The translations under genes and the position numbers were made by a program. Shown in pieces: positions 1 through 10,995 of a stretch of 64,000 nt of DNA. Below the pieces are notes generated by a model that was given only the letters and a program-made list of their open reading frames with translations, did not search any database and was not told the DNA's origin. The stretch is from Umbilicaria muhlenbergii (lineage: Eukaryota > Ascomycota > Lecanoromycetes > Umbilicariales > Umbilicariaceae), in NCBI GenBank assembly GCA_000611775.1, contig KK106981.1:7462312-7526311 (forward strand), given 5' to 3'. Position 1 is the first letter of the stretch. Every line of letters begins with the position of its first letter.

Positions 1-3000
1 TGTCAGAAACACATTGACGCCGTTCCTGACCTCTAGATATATCGTGACAATGGCGCCTGTTCAGGTAGAATGTATCTATCCTTTGCACAAGTCAAGTATG
101 AGCCATGGCACTTGGCTCCGCTCGTTCGTTTATGATCTTCTCCAGAAGGGCTGTGGCGAGAACGCTAGGATAATATTTCCTGTCTGCAATCGCGTGGTCA
201 GGACACAGGATATCGCAATCTCCGAGTTCTTGCTCCCTTTTGCTGCCTTGAATGTCATACTCGGTGGCATTCAACTCCAGAGAGAGGAGATCCAGTATGA
301 GCTGCTTGCAGTGCTCAGTCAACCGCTGCCAGAGACGGGGGGGCCGGATAGGGAGAATATGATACTTTGCAGCCAGGTGAGTGGATATGTAGTTCAACTA
401 GTGTTCTATTATGAATGCTGACGTTCCAACCCAAATAAGAGTGTCTTTCATACGCTAGATTATCTCACACGGTGGATGCAAGAGAAGAAAAAGGAGGTTG
501 CCGCCTCGAAGAACAGCGCCGCCAAGGCTAGTATTGATGTTGACAACAGCATGCACTTAGACCAGATCAAGAGCGTAGAAGGAGTTTTGTCGATGATTCC
601 TGCCGAGGTCATCTCGCGGCGCGCCGTTGAATGCAAATCTTATGCTCGTGCGCTGTTTCACTGGGAACAGTATATCCGACAGCAGAGGGAGAGCTCCAAA
701 GATGCGGGCCAGAACAATCAATTTGAACCACTGTACGAACGCCTACAAGAAATATATACACAGATCGATGAACCCGACGGCATTGAAGGAATATCCGCTC
801 ACCTTCACGTCCTCAACGTCGACCAACAGATTCTCGAACATCGCAAAGCGGGCAGGTGGACCGCCGCCCAGAGCTGGTACGAGCTGCTGCTAGCAGAAAA
901 TCCAAACAACGCTGATGCACAGATTAATCTGCTCACTTGCCTCAAAGAGTCTGGCCAGTACGGTGCGTGTTATGAGTCTACAATATGAGGAATAATAGCT
1001 AAGTTTATTTAAGAGGTACTTTTGAATCATGTCGACGGAATGTCGCAGCCTCAAGCCAATCTTTCGATCGCATTACCTTTCGCCGCCGAAGCGGCCTGGG
1101 TGACTGGCAAGTGGGACAAACTTGCCAAATTCCTCTCACATGGTACAGATCTCGTTTCGGGAGACTTCAACGTTCGTATTGGTTCTGCAATGTTGGCCCT
1201 AAAGGAGGACGATCGTGCGCGCTTCACGGAGATTCTGCACGAATTGCGCCAAAGTACTGCTGGTAGTCTTACCGCAACTACCACCGCATCCCTCCAAGCG
1301 TGCCACGATGCAATGCTTAAATTTCATGTTCTCGCCGAAGTCGAAGCTATCAGCGGAGTGAGATCCATCCAGGAGAACGGTAGGCCAATGTCAATGGGAA
1401 CGCTAAATCAACGCTTGAGCGTACTGGGAGCTTTCCTTTCCGACAAGCAATATCTGCTAGGTATCAGGCGAGCAATGATGCAGTTATCTGGGTATGTCGT
1501 CCGTACTATTTTTCTACGAGATCTAACAGTTTTGAAAGTACTTTCTCGAAGACTGAGCTTGCCTCCGCGTGGCTCACAAGCGCCAGATTGGCACGTAAAG
1601 GGGACTTTACACATCAGGCTTTCAATGCTGTCCTCCATGCGACTCAGTTGGGTGATGACTCGGCCATGATTGAGCACTCCCGGCTCTTGTGGAGAGAAGG
1701 TCATCATCGTAAAGCAATTCAGAGTTTAGAAGGTGCTATTGCTGCCAACGCGTTTAGATCTCATGATTATATGCCTGCCGAAGGTTCTACTGCAACGCTA
1801 CACCAAGACAAACAGCAACAACAGAACCTTGTTACTGCGAGAGCACACTTGCTGTTGGCCAAATGGCTTGATAGAGCAGGACAAACTCAATCTGATGTTA
1901 TCATCGAGCGCTACCACAAGGCTACCGCAGATCACAACAGATGGGAAAAGGGTCATTACTATCTTGGAAAGCACTACAACAAGCTCCTCGAGTCGGAGAA
2001 AGCGAAGCCACCAGGAAAACAAGCCCAAACCTTTGTCACCGGAGAAACCGCAAAGTTGGTGATTGAAAATTATCTTCGATCATTGGCGTTCGGCGCAAAG
2101 AACATCTACCAGACGCTGCCTAGGATACTTACACTCTGGCTGGAATTAGGGTCAGATGCTGAGCAATCCCTGGATCCAAAATACGGCAATGACGAGAATT
2201 TCCGAACCCATGCAACTATACAGAGGAAGAAACTACTGGCAGCCGTCAATACCCAGGTGAAGAAGTACATTGATCGCTTGCCGGCCTTTGTGTTTTACAC
2301 GGCCCTGGCCCAAATAGTCGCTCGGATCTGCCATCCAAATCAAAAGGTCTACGCACACCTGGTAGACATCGTTGCCAAAGTCGTTATGACACATCCCCAA
2401 CAAAGCCTTTGGACGTTGCTAGCCATGGTGAAGTCATCATCAAAAGATAGAGCTAGCAGAGGCGTCGTATGCATGAACAAGATTATGGAAAATGCCAAAG
2501 CTCTACGAACAGAGTCAGCCAGAACTGATCTAAAGACCTTAATGGCACACGGACAGAAGCTTTCTGATCAGCTGCTGCAGGTTTGCGAGGGACAAATCCA
2601 TGGCAAGCCCACCAACGTAAGTCTAACGAGAGACCTTGGGTTCAGCCACAAGACTGCTCCATGCCGGTTGGTGATACCTTTGGAATCCACTCTGACTGCA
2701 AATCTCCCTACTCTTACCGACAACGTCAACATGAAGACACACAAAGCATTTTCCAAAGAGACCATTACAATTTCCGCCTTTTTAGACGATGTACTGGTCC
2801 TCAACTCCCTTCAACGGCCGCGGAAGATCAACGTTCGAGGATCAGACGGCCGGGTGTACGGACTGCTCTGCAAGCCCAAAGACGATCTTCGCAAGGACCA
2901 GCGCCTGATGGAATTTAATGCGATGATCAATCGGTCTCTAAAGAAAGATGCCGAATCCAGCAAACGCCGGCTCTACATCAAGACGTACGCAGTAACACCA

Positions 3001-3795
3001 TTGAACGAGGAGTGCGGCCTCATAGAGTGGGTTGACAATCTAAAGACGCTCCGGGACATTGTACTTCGAATCTACAAGCAAAAGAACATCCCCATAAACT
3101 ACGGCGAGATTCGCGTGCTTCTCGACGAATCCATTTCCGACCCCAAAGGCAGCAAACTTAACATTTTCACACACAACATCCTCCCCTCGTTTCCCCCTGT
3201 GTTCCACGAATGGTTTGTCGAATTGTTCCCCGAACCCGGTGCCTGGTTCACCGCGCGTCTCAAATATACACGTTCGTGCGCGGTCATGTCCATGGTCGGG
3301 CACGTACTTGGCCTGGGGGATCGCCACGGCGAGAATATTCTCTTCGAGGAGGGCAACGGCGGCACTTTCCACGTGGACTTCAACTGTCTCTTCGACAAGG
3401 GTCTTACCTTTGAGAAACCCGAGCTCGTTCCTTTTCGTCTTACGCAGAACATGATAGATGCATTTGGGGCATACGGCTACGAAGGCCCCTTCCGTAAATG
3501 CAGCGAACTTACTCTTGGAATACTCCGTCAGAACGAAGACACTTTGATGACCATCCTAGAAACCTTTCTATATGATCCTACGACTGATTTCATAGGCAAG
3601 AAGAAGCGGAATACGACAGTCGTGCCGGACACACCTGAGGGGGTGTTGGAGAGCGTCAGGAACAAGGTTAGGGGTCTGTTACCTATGGAAAGTGTGCCGT
3701 TGAGTGTGGAAGGTTATGTGCAAGAACTGATTGGACAGGCGACGGATCCGATGAGGTTGGCGAGTATGTATATTGGCTGGTGTGCGTTTTTCTAG
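1..3795 (+). CDS. uvsB: ATR/Mec1-family checkpoint kinase, 3' part
   Basis: This is the C-terminal ~1213 residues of a PI3K-related kinase; the 5' half lies off the left edge. Exons fit 2-376, 440-962, 1014-1491 and 1530-3795, with continuous phase across introns of 63, 51 and 38 nt (the last is unusually short). The first ~800 residues are helical FAT-type repeats. The kinase domain follows, with the catalytic loop GLGDRHGENILF near 3310-3345 and the DFG-equivalent VDFN near 3376. The protein ends in a FATC tail (YIGWCAFF). These are hallmarks of ATR/Mec1/Rad3 (UvsB in Aspergillus), the nuclear kinase that senses RPA-coated single-stranded DNA with its partner ATRIP and activates the Chk1 checkpoint. 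ATM/Tel1 and TOR are the alternatives. The VPFRLTQNMIDAFG stretch and the FATC sequence favour ATR. No break is visible in the part seen. Confidence 0.93.
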
Positions 3796-4125
3796 GGTAG
3801 GCGGTGGTGCGCGGTTTGGCGTTGATGGCCGGAGGAGAAAGATTTCTTCTGATTATACGTTCACTTCAATTAAGCAGGGATTTGCTTGAGATAGGAACAA
3901 TCCCTCTAATATCTTGCAATCAGACCCGTTGTCACTTCGCTTTTGTTCTACATAACATTAAGCCAAGCAGAATAGTCCTGGGTGAACTCCATCGCTAGCT
4001 TTAAGTCTTCTGACTTCAAACCTCAGCAGCCATCGAAGTATAGCGTGAGCAGCGTACAAACAACCGTCCGTAACCTCGCAGCCCCCACAGTAAACCTCCT
4101 TGCGTTATTACCACAAGCAAGTCCT
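3796..4125. other. convergent 3' intergenic
   Basis: This 330-base spacer separates the 3' ends of the ATR gene (+) and the RNPS1-like gene (-). It should hold both 3' UTRs. The part near 4100-4125 is C-rich on the + strand. I see no gene. Confidence 0.6.
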
Positions 4126-5345
4126 TTATCTCCTACCCCTCCCATACCGCCCCCTACTCCGACTCCTACTCCTATCACTGTAACTGCTATAACTGCTATA
4201 ACTCGGACTCCTTCTCCTCCTCCCACCCGCCCCTCCCCTCGGTGGACTATCTCTCCTCCCACCCGGCCCACCAGCTCCTCTCGCCCTCCTCCCCGGTCCC
4301 GGCGACCTACTCCTCGAGCGTGACGAATACGACCTCGACCGCGTCCTCGACCGCGTGTACGACCTCGGCCGATAAGTATCAAAGTCCCGATCCCTCGGCC
4401 CCGGTCTCCTATCCCCTCCGTACCGTCTCGGCGGTGATCCTCTCCTCGGTGGGCCCGGCGGTGGTGAGCGATATCTGCCTCCTCCGAACGCGCCACCCGA
4501 TGGCGGTGGTGGGCCTCGGTATCCCGCGCCAGGAGGTGGACCCCGGTCTCGCATATCAAAGGGGCGGGGCTCGAAGGGGGGAGGTGCGCCTCGGCGGGCC
4601 GGGGGTGGGGAACGGGAGAACTTGCGGCGTGGGAGGACGATGGAGACGGCGATGACGGCGCCGTCGAGCTGGGCTTCGTGCATGTGCGCGATGGCGGATT
4701 CGGCGGGCGCGGGGGTCGAGTAGAGTATGTAGGCTGTGCCGCGGTTGGTCATGACTGTTGGAGGGAGTGGTTAGCTTGTTTAGCTGGAAAGGGAAAGGGA
4801 AAGGGAAAGGGAAAGGGAAATGGATAGAGGGGGTAGGGAGACGTACATTGTCTATTCATGGGGAGGTCTATGTCTTTGATTGGGCCGTATGCACCGAAGA
4901 TCTCGCGTAGATGGGCCTCGTTGACGTTCTTTGTGAGCTTTTCGACGACAATCTGTGGAGTGTTAGCACCAGCTTCGGCCATCTATACCAAGACAGAAAC
5001 CACCTTCGAGCTTTTCGGCACCGCGTTCCCTCTACTCACGCTGCGAGTATAACTCCTATCTCTATACCGTCGTCCTGCTCTGCCACCACTCCTGCTCCTC
5101 GAAACACTCCTTGATGGGCTTCTGCTGGGACTGCGCCCGCGCCTGGCTCCATTGCGCCGGCTGTAGCTTCCCCTGCGACCGGAAGGAGTTCTGCTTGGTG
5201 TTCGTGCGCGCGATCGAGAACGAGGTGATATTGAGCGCCGAGGGGAGCGCGACCGAGATGGTGACCGTGATCTTGATCTGGCCGCAGTGCCTGGCGTATG
5301 TGATCGAGTGCGCGAACGGCCGCGCGAGGGGGATCGGGAGGGCAT
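4126..5345 (-). CDS. RNPS1: RNPS1-like SR/RRM splicing factor
   Basis: Three exons (5345-5040, 4982-4847, 4754-4126) give ~356 aa. The introns are 57 nt (gtgagt...tag) and 92 nt (gtacgt...cag). Residues 1-102 are an RS-rich domain. One RRM follows (about 108-190) with RNP-like segments IVVEKLTKNV and GTAYILYS, then a Pro/Gly/Arg tail ending in an RS-rich YGRGRR. The order RS, a single RRM of the 'KNVNEAHLREIFGAYG' type, then a Pro/Arg tail is that of RNPS1, an exon-junction/ASAP-complex protein that regulates splicing and mRNA surveillance in the nucleus. The first Met of the RS domain was chosen. An in-frame Met 22 codons upstream (5411) would add a non-RS leader. The second intron contains a TTTCCC hexamer array. 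Confidence 0.85.
4786..4821. repeat. GGGAAA hexamer microsatellite in intron
   Basis: About six copies of GGGAAA lie inside intron 2 of the RNPS1-like gene. The transcript carries it as a pyrimidine-rich TTTCCC tract about 30 nt upstream of the 3' splice site. Confidence 0.85.
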
Positions 5346-5673
5346 TGTGATTTTTGTAGATACCAGTGATAGCAGTGAAATAGAGTGATGGATGTACTCG
5401 ACAGTCAGCAATGTGGTTGATCAGATCCAAAAGCCGTTGCCGGCTTGAGCCCTTCGTTCCTATGATTATCCATGCCGGATAAGGAAACGCGTTTTCGGCC
5501 TCAGCCTTACTGTGAGGCAGCGATTCTCGCTTAGCGCAGAACCTCGGCTAGCGACGCGCTAAGGGCCCAACCGGGCGTCACTAGTCCTAAGGCGGTATGT
5601 GACTGTCAGCCAGTCCAAAAAGCAACCTTTCCTCTCCCTCAACCCCCCGTTGCCAAAAACGGGCAAAAACATT
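5346..5673. other. 5' region of RNPS1-like gene
   Basis: About 330 bases upstream of the RNPS1-like start, up to the tRNA-like sequence. It should contain the promoter. I see no ORF or RNA gene that I can support. Confidence 0.5.
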
Positions 5674-5762
5674 TGCTCCCAGACGGAGTCGAACCGGCGA
5701 CCTCGTCATTTCCATGTATGGAAACTACTAGTGACGCGCTCTACCAACTGAGCTGAATATGA
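5674..5762 (-). pseudogene. tRNA-Thr (AGT) with intron, damaged acceptor
   Basis: On the minus strand this has the D arm (AGCTCAGTTGGTAGAGC), the anticodon stem CGTCA/TGACG with loop CTAGTA and anticodon AGT, an apparent 16-nt intron after position 37, the TTCGACT T-loop and a 3' end TGGGAGCA. The 5' acceptor strand should read like GCTCCCA but is TCATATT, with C instead of U at position 8, so the acceptor stem barely pairs. The T stem also has one mismatch. The body is clearly tRNA-derived. I call it a pseudogene or relic of an intron-containing tRNA-Thr. The alternative is a non-standard, edited tRNA. Confidence 0.7.
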
Positions 5763-6510
5763 GTTAGTCGTTGTCCTCATGTGGTAATTGAAGCGCGCGA
5801 TATGCTTACCTATAGGAGCTTGTGGTTGCCTACAGCTCTATTTTAATTAATATACCACTTTGTAATGGACTCACAGAATTTCCTCAAAGCTTTCAGCATG
5901 ATTGCAAAGAGACCGACACTCCTTTGCAGGTTATAGTACAGCTGTACTGATTTGCGTCACTACAAAGCGATCCTACTGTTCTTTGACGCAGGCACTTGGA
6001 AGAACTCAGGGGGTCCTCTAATCAAAACTTCTAGCATAATTCTTCTATTTGATTAATGCAATGTTTAGGCGGCAACATTGCTGAAATATGTGCGTCAATT
6101 TGCCTTTTAACCCCATACGAGTGCAAAGAGCCCCTCGATCAACCTTTGCAGCACTCGAGCCTCTCTTATCTGTATTGTACAACTACTAGGAGTGATCGGA
6201 CCGCTAAACGCTATGAATTCGCTTGGTAATCTCTAACAAACACGCCTGGCAGGCTTCAAAGTGGCACTAGGCCCTTCTCTGCACTTTTCCATGCAACGAT
6301 CTTGGGGTCCGTTAAGCCCATGCCCATGAAGTCACTTTATGGGCGCCAGGAGGCCTTCATAGCTAATCTTTGCAATTGAGTCCAACACCATGGACCGCTG
6401 ATGATAGAAGCTCAAGGGGCCTTTCAACCACCTATGAGGTAACTGCCTCAGCTCCACAACTACTAGCGTTAGGGCAAGCCTTTCCTATCTTGGCTGCCAT
6501 TCACTCCCAT
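5763..6510. other. gene-free stretch
   Basis: About 750 bases of moderately AT-rich sequence between the tRNA relic and the tandem array. Short ORFs here have no recognisable content. I see nothing functional. Confidence 0.5.
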
Positions 6511-6514
6511 TGTT

Positions 6515-7425
6515 CATCGTCGAACGTCGTAGCAGAGCCAAACGCCTACCCATTTCCATTTACTCCCCTCAACTCCCCAGCTCACATCTTCCCAAGCAGA
6601 CCGTATTGTCTAATCCGGACGACCATCGGTTGTCGTGGAATTGATGCAGTGGCGCTCAGAGAACGTTACAAAGCGGAAGTTGGTTCATCGCAGAAGTTGG
6701 TTCATCGCAGAAGTTGTAAGTATGTAGCAAAAGTCATGAAGAGTGCCAAAATATTACAACACTGGGTCGTAGATAAAGCCCTTCCAAGTTTCTGTTTCGT
6801 AGATCTCGAAATAGTTTTCCCCATCCGGACACGTGCCTTGACACTTTGATCGTCGGACGTCGTAGCAAATAACGTGGAAAACGAGGATTTTCGAGCCTTC
6901 TAATGTACGACGAAGACCATGGGACAGTTCCCAATTGGGCAGTCAGCCTTGCGAAGTTTATCATCGGACGTAGTAGCAGACGATCGAAACAGCGGGGATC
7001 TTCGAGCCTTCTAATGTAACTTGTACGACGAAGAACTTGCTTCTCGATTGGGCCCTTAGCCTTGCGAAGTTTGTCATCGGACGTAGTATCCAGATTTACG
7101 AGGAAAAGCTCGCAAATGAGGCTCTTCCACCCTTCTGCTGTACGACGAAGAACTTGAGATAGTTCCCCATCCAGCCTCCCGCCTCCCGCCCCGCGAACTT
7201 CATCGTCGGACGTACGTAGTAGCCAAAAGTTCGGCGCATGTGAAGAAGTCGAGTTGCTTCCCGATCCGGCCTGACCTTCAGCCCTGCAAAGTTTACCATC
7301 GGACGTAGTAGCAGATCATTCAAAGAAACGGGGGTCTTCCAGCCTTCTAATGTACGACGAAGATCTCAGTACACGTCCTAATCCGGACATCAGCCTTGCG
7401 AGTTTGTCATCGAACGTAGTAGCAA
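6515..7425. repeat. degenerate tandem array, ~111-bp period
   Basis: A motif of the form CATCGGACGTAGTAGC recurs with its CGGACGT/CGAACGT core starting at 6521, 6854, 6965, 7078, 7207, 7300 and 7411. Intervals are 333 (3 x 111), 111, 113, 129, 93 and 111. Each full unit also contains CCTTCTAATGTACGACGAAGA and ends near CAGCCTTGCGAAGTTT. Decayed units fill 6600-6850. All intervals except 113 are multiples of three. Read on the minus strand, units give related peptides such as RPMxNFARL and SSYIRRLExPRF, so it could be a decayed repeat-coding sequence. The TCGTCGGACGT and TACGACGA segments within a unit are partly complementary. Confidence 0.8.
6675..6716. repeat. 17-nt tandem repeat
   Basis: Two perfect copies plus a partial copy of GAAGTTGGTTCATCGCA, embedded in the larger ~111-bp array. 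Confidence 0.9.
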
Positions 7426-7632
7426 AAAATAAAACACCGGTGTTATCTTGCCCTTCACCTCGAAAGCCATGGTTTGATGTACGCATTTCCATACGCCTCC
7501 AAAAGAGACCCTTGACAACACATCCACCCAAAATCTCAATCATAAGCTCATCAGGTATATTCATTCCTCTAAGATTCTATTGAACCCAAAAGTAACAAAG
7601 TACATCCATTTTCACCCTACATTCCACCTTAT

Positions 7633-9723
7633 CTAAACCATTGGCAGCTTCAAGTTAATGCTGCTGCTCGATTTCTCCTCCTCTTTCTCCGCCGCCTTCT
7701 CATTCGCATCCCCCGTCGACGTAGCCCCCTCACCGGCCTCCTTGGTTGGCTGACTGGCCACGTCACTCCATTTGGCGATCACATCATCCACGTCATTTCG
7801 GTACGCCCGCTGCTTCTCGCACTGCTCGAGGAAGACTTTATACTTGACCGCCAGGAGCTCCTTCTCGTGATTGTCCGTGGTCGGATGTACCGCCCTCCCC
7901 GGCTTGCTCATGCGGTCCATGATGTCCCACAATGGCTCCGTTTTCCCCTGCTTATCCGCCGAAGCGGCCTTGGCGCCCAACATCGCCGCCCCGTGCACCA
8001 CAGCGGCGTGGACGTACTGGGGAATTAGGACGGGCATGTCGCAGGCCGAAGCCATGAGCGACATGAGGACGCTGTTCTGGCATTGCGAACCAGACATGAA
8101 GATGGACGAGATCTGGTGCCCGGACTTGTTCATCGTTTCGATGATCTGATGCGTTTGTAGCGCAATGAACTCCATGGTGCCATAATAGTAGATGGCGAGT
8201 CCGTCGATGGTCTTGTCGCTACTAAGGCCAATGACAGAGCCAGACATACGCGGGTCAGCGATGGGCGAGCGGTTGCCAAAGAGGTCACCGTAAAGGAAGA
8301 AGTGCCTTCCCAGCCAGGATATAGTCGGCGCTTTCGCTTTCAACTGCATGTCTTTCAAGTGCTCGTTGAGGTAGTCGTATATATTCGTGTTATAGGTCTC
8401 GGCGATGCTCACGGCTTCCTGGTAAGCGGGATGGGTTTCGATAACGTGCTTTAGTAGCTCTCCCGTCGCACTCTGTCCACCTTCAGCCATCCAGTAATCC
8501 GGGATCAACACGTCACGATAAGGGCCCCAAACACCCGGCACAAACACCGGGTCCGGTGACATGGCAAGATGGCAAGTAGATGTACCAGCAACAGCTGCGA
8601 GGCGGGTGAAGACCTGTTTCTTGTCGTTGTCGGCCACACCGGAGCTGAGCTCGTGGCTCCCTAGCGTAACTTTAGAGCCAACTGTGCCTACCCAGCCGGC
8701 GTACGCATCGATGACTCCGCTACCAATGGCAATACCGGCCGGAAGACCCATCTCGTTTGCAGCCTTCTGGCTGAGGGTGCCCACCAGCTCGCCCGCACTT
8801 AGGTATTTGCCATTCTGTATCCTCGCATTAGTCTCATGCAACGATGGCAATTCTGAAGAGACTCACTACCCCGTTGACACCTCCCATGCGCTTGAAGTTA
8901 TCCTCTGTCAGTTCCCCCAGCCCGATTTCCTTCAAAAAGTCCTCTTGCCATCCCTTGACACTTCCATCAACGCCCACCGGTACAAAGCCCTGCTTGCAAA
9001 CCGTGCTGCAGAAACTTCTTGTCTCATTCCCAGTCGCCATGTGTGTCAAGGCATCTGCCAGATCGTAAAACTTGCACCGGTCAAACAGTTCCTTTGGCAT
9101 GTGGTTCTTCAGCCACAACACCTTGGGTATCTCCATCTCAATCGACATCGTGCCTCCGACGTAGCGGAGAAGGTTGTGTTTAGTAGCATTGATCTTCTCC
9201 GTCTCTTCGATTGGTCTATGGTCGAGCCAGAGGATGATGTTGTGGTCATTGTCAAACTTCGGGCCCGTGACTGAAACCGGTTCGTCGGTGTCGTGGGCGA
9301 ACACGGCGAGGGAACATGTCGCGTCGAAACCGATCCCTCGAATCGTGGAAGGGTTGATGTTGTGTTGATTCAAAACACGCTGTATGGAGGTGCAAATGCA
9401 GCGCCAGATATCGTTGGTCGATTGCTCCTGTAGGACTTTAGCTCTTGTCCCCTCTCGTCGTTGTTTGCAAGCGGGCAAGCTTGAAGCGACGTGTTATCAG
9501 AAGTGAGGGGCCTCACATAGAACCCTTGCTCGGGTTGCCACAGACCGATGTTCTCGGAGGCGACCCCGACGATGTCTCCCTTGGAGTTGATGATACAGGC
9601 TCTGGCACTGCCGGTGCCGACGTCGATTCCTACGTAGTGGTCCATGTGGGGATTGAGATCATTGTGAGGGTCTATTGACATCTGTCGGGTGGGCGTGCCT
9701 TGTCTGAAAGTCAACGACGCCAT
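7633..9723 (-). CDS. FGGY-family carbohydrate kinase (D-ribulokinase-like)
   Basis: Exons 9723-9517, 9427-8867 and 8814-7633 join in phase (introns of 89 and 52 nt) to ~649 aa. The N-terminal FGGY domain starts with the phosphate-binding YVGIDVGTGSARA and continues through GFDATCSLAVF and GTMSIEMEIPKVLWLK. The C-terminal domain has GSGVIDAYAGWVG, AGTSTCHL and the MSGSQCQN region. This pattern matches the eukaryotic FGGY branch that includes yeast YDR109C, a D-ribulokinase that phosphorylates D-ribulose in the cytosol. Other sugars or polyols cannot be excluded. The C-terminus ends in an acidic Lys/Glu/Ser-rich tail. An internal Met at residue 15, just before the kinase fold, is an alternative start. 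Confidence 0.88.
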
Positions 9724-10053
9724 GATGACCGAACGCTTTTCCTTGCTGGAGCCGGTGGTCTTGTCCGGCGTGGGATGGGACGAGTCACGAGTGCGTGAGT
9801 GGGTTGGCGGTGAAGCAGATCAGGGGATGAATTGGGCCGTCAATGAGCTCCGAGGGTGCAGAATGGTGGCTTGGTACGAGTCGGGAGAGCTAAGGTGAGA
9901 TGCGATGGAGGAGGATGCGAAGGTGGTAGGCGCGGCAGTGGTGTCGAGTCCACGATGGGATGTCACGTTAGTATCCACAAGGCGCTAGCAAGTGGGAGGA
10001 TGAAGCACGGAGAGTCGGCCGTTCATCATTTGTTGGGTAATATGCGCCAGAAG

Positions 10054-10133
10054 GAGAAGGGAGAGGAGAGGAGGGAGAAGGGAGAGGAGAGGAGGGAGAA
10101 GGGAGAGGAGAGGAGGGAGAAGGGAGAAGGGTC
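10054..10133. repeat. 21-nt GA-rich minisatellite
   Basis: Three near-perfect copies of a 21-nt unit (GAGAAGGGAGAGGAGAGGAGG written as 20+1) followed by a partial unit. The strand is purine-only over the array, so it is a candidate for triplex or H-DNA formation. Confidence 0.9.
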
Positions 10134-10296
10134 AAGGGTCTTTCTGACGCCAAGACTAACAATGGAGGAGAGCCTGTCGATGGCTTGATAGTGTTTCGTA
10201 CCTGGTTTTCAGCCTTGCTTCGCCGAGATCGATGCCACCTTCGTTTTCACTCGGAGGTGGGGCACAGCGCAAAGCGACGGCATGGCGGGGCTCGCG

Positions 10297-10341
10297 GGGC
10301 AATGATGCAATGATGCAATGATGCAACGATGCAATGATGCA
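10297..10341. repeat. 8-nt tandem repeat GCAATGAT
   Basis: About five copies of GCAATGAT, one with a single T-to-C change (GCAACGAT). Confidence 0.9.
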
Positions 10342-10995
10342 CAGTGAAGTCCCCCGTCGGCCCACCTTCCCCCGCCGCTCTCGCCCTTCGCCTCGCCCCT
10401 CGCCTCGCCCCTCGCCTCACCCCTCGCCCGTCGCACTTGGCCGCGTCACACCATTCCCCGATGGCAGCCGTGAGATGCCAGGGCGCCAGGCCTGACAGCG
10501 CACACTCGAGATCGGCAGCGCCAATACGGAGTACATGTACATTGTGCCTTGACCCTTCCCCTGGCTGAATTAGCCTACGCAATACCGAATCCGGAATCCG
10601 GAATATTGCTTGTCCGCTTTCGACACACCCGATGTTTCCCATGAGGGACGATCGCTGACAGGCCAAGGGACTCAACGCATGGGCACCCGATTGCATGGAG
10701 ACCGTGCTGCTCTCTCATGCACCCGTCTTGGCTCTACCGAGGTACATCGAACCTTCATGCTCGTACCCACGCACCACGGTCATGAAGCTGCCATGTACTG
10801 CACACAGATCTATCGTCTATACCGCAGGCCGCACACCACACACCGCATACCGAATACCATACTCTGAACCCATATGCCAAGTTTCCTGCTCGTGACATGC
10901 AATGCAAGCCGGCCATGCTTTTGCGGACAGAACGCCGAAACTCGCGCATGTTCCGTCCCCGTGTTCGTGAGCGCCGTGACATGCTGGAAAGGACG

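Larger units (their letters stand above)
9724..10995. other. intergenic with simple repeats
   Basis: About 1.27 kb between the FGGY kinase start and the 3' end of the PTP gene. It holds three simple repeats (listed separately) and a CGCCTCGCCCCT-type tract near 10389-10432. The ORFs crossing these tracts are low-complexity artefacts. I see no gene. Confidence 0.6.

Noticed and set aside
4023-4655. Arg/Gly-rich and Ser/Thr-rich ORFs overlapping the RNPS1-like gene
   Set aside because: They are other-frame readings of its repetitive RS and Pro/Arg codons.
4983-5003. 21-nt intron at the end of RNPS1 exon 1
   Set aside because: Too short for a spliceosomal intron; the gtgagt donor at 5039 gives a normal 57-nt intron with the same acceptor and frame.
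6515-7425. CRISPR-like array
   Set aside because: The unit is long, degenerate and continuous; there are no short identical repeats with unique spacers, and the genome is eukaryotic.
9856-10188. ORFs with REKGEER-type repeat peptides
   Set aside because: Produced by the 21-nt GA-rich minisatellite; no other coding evidence.
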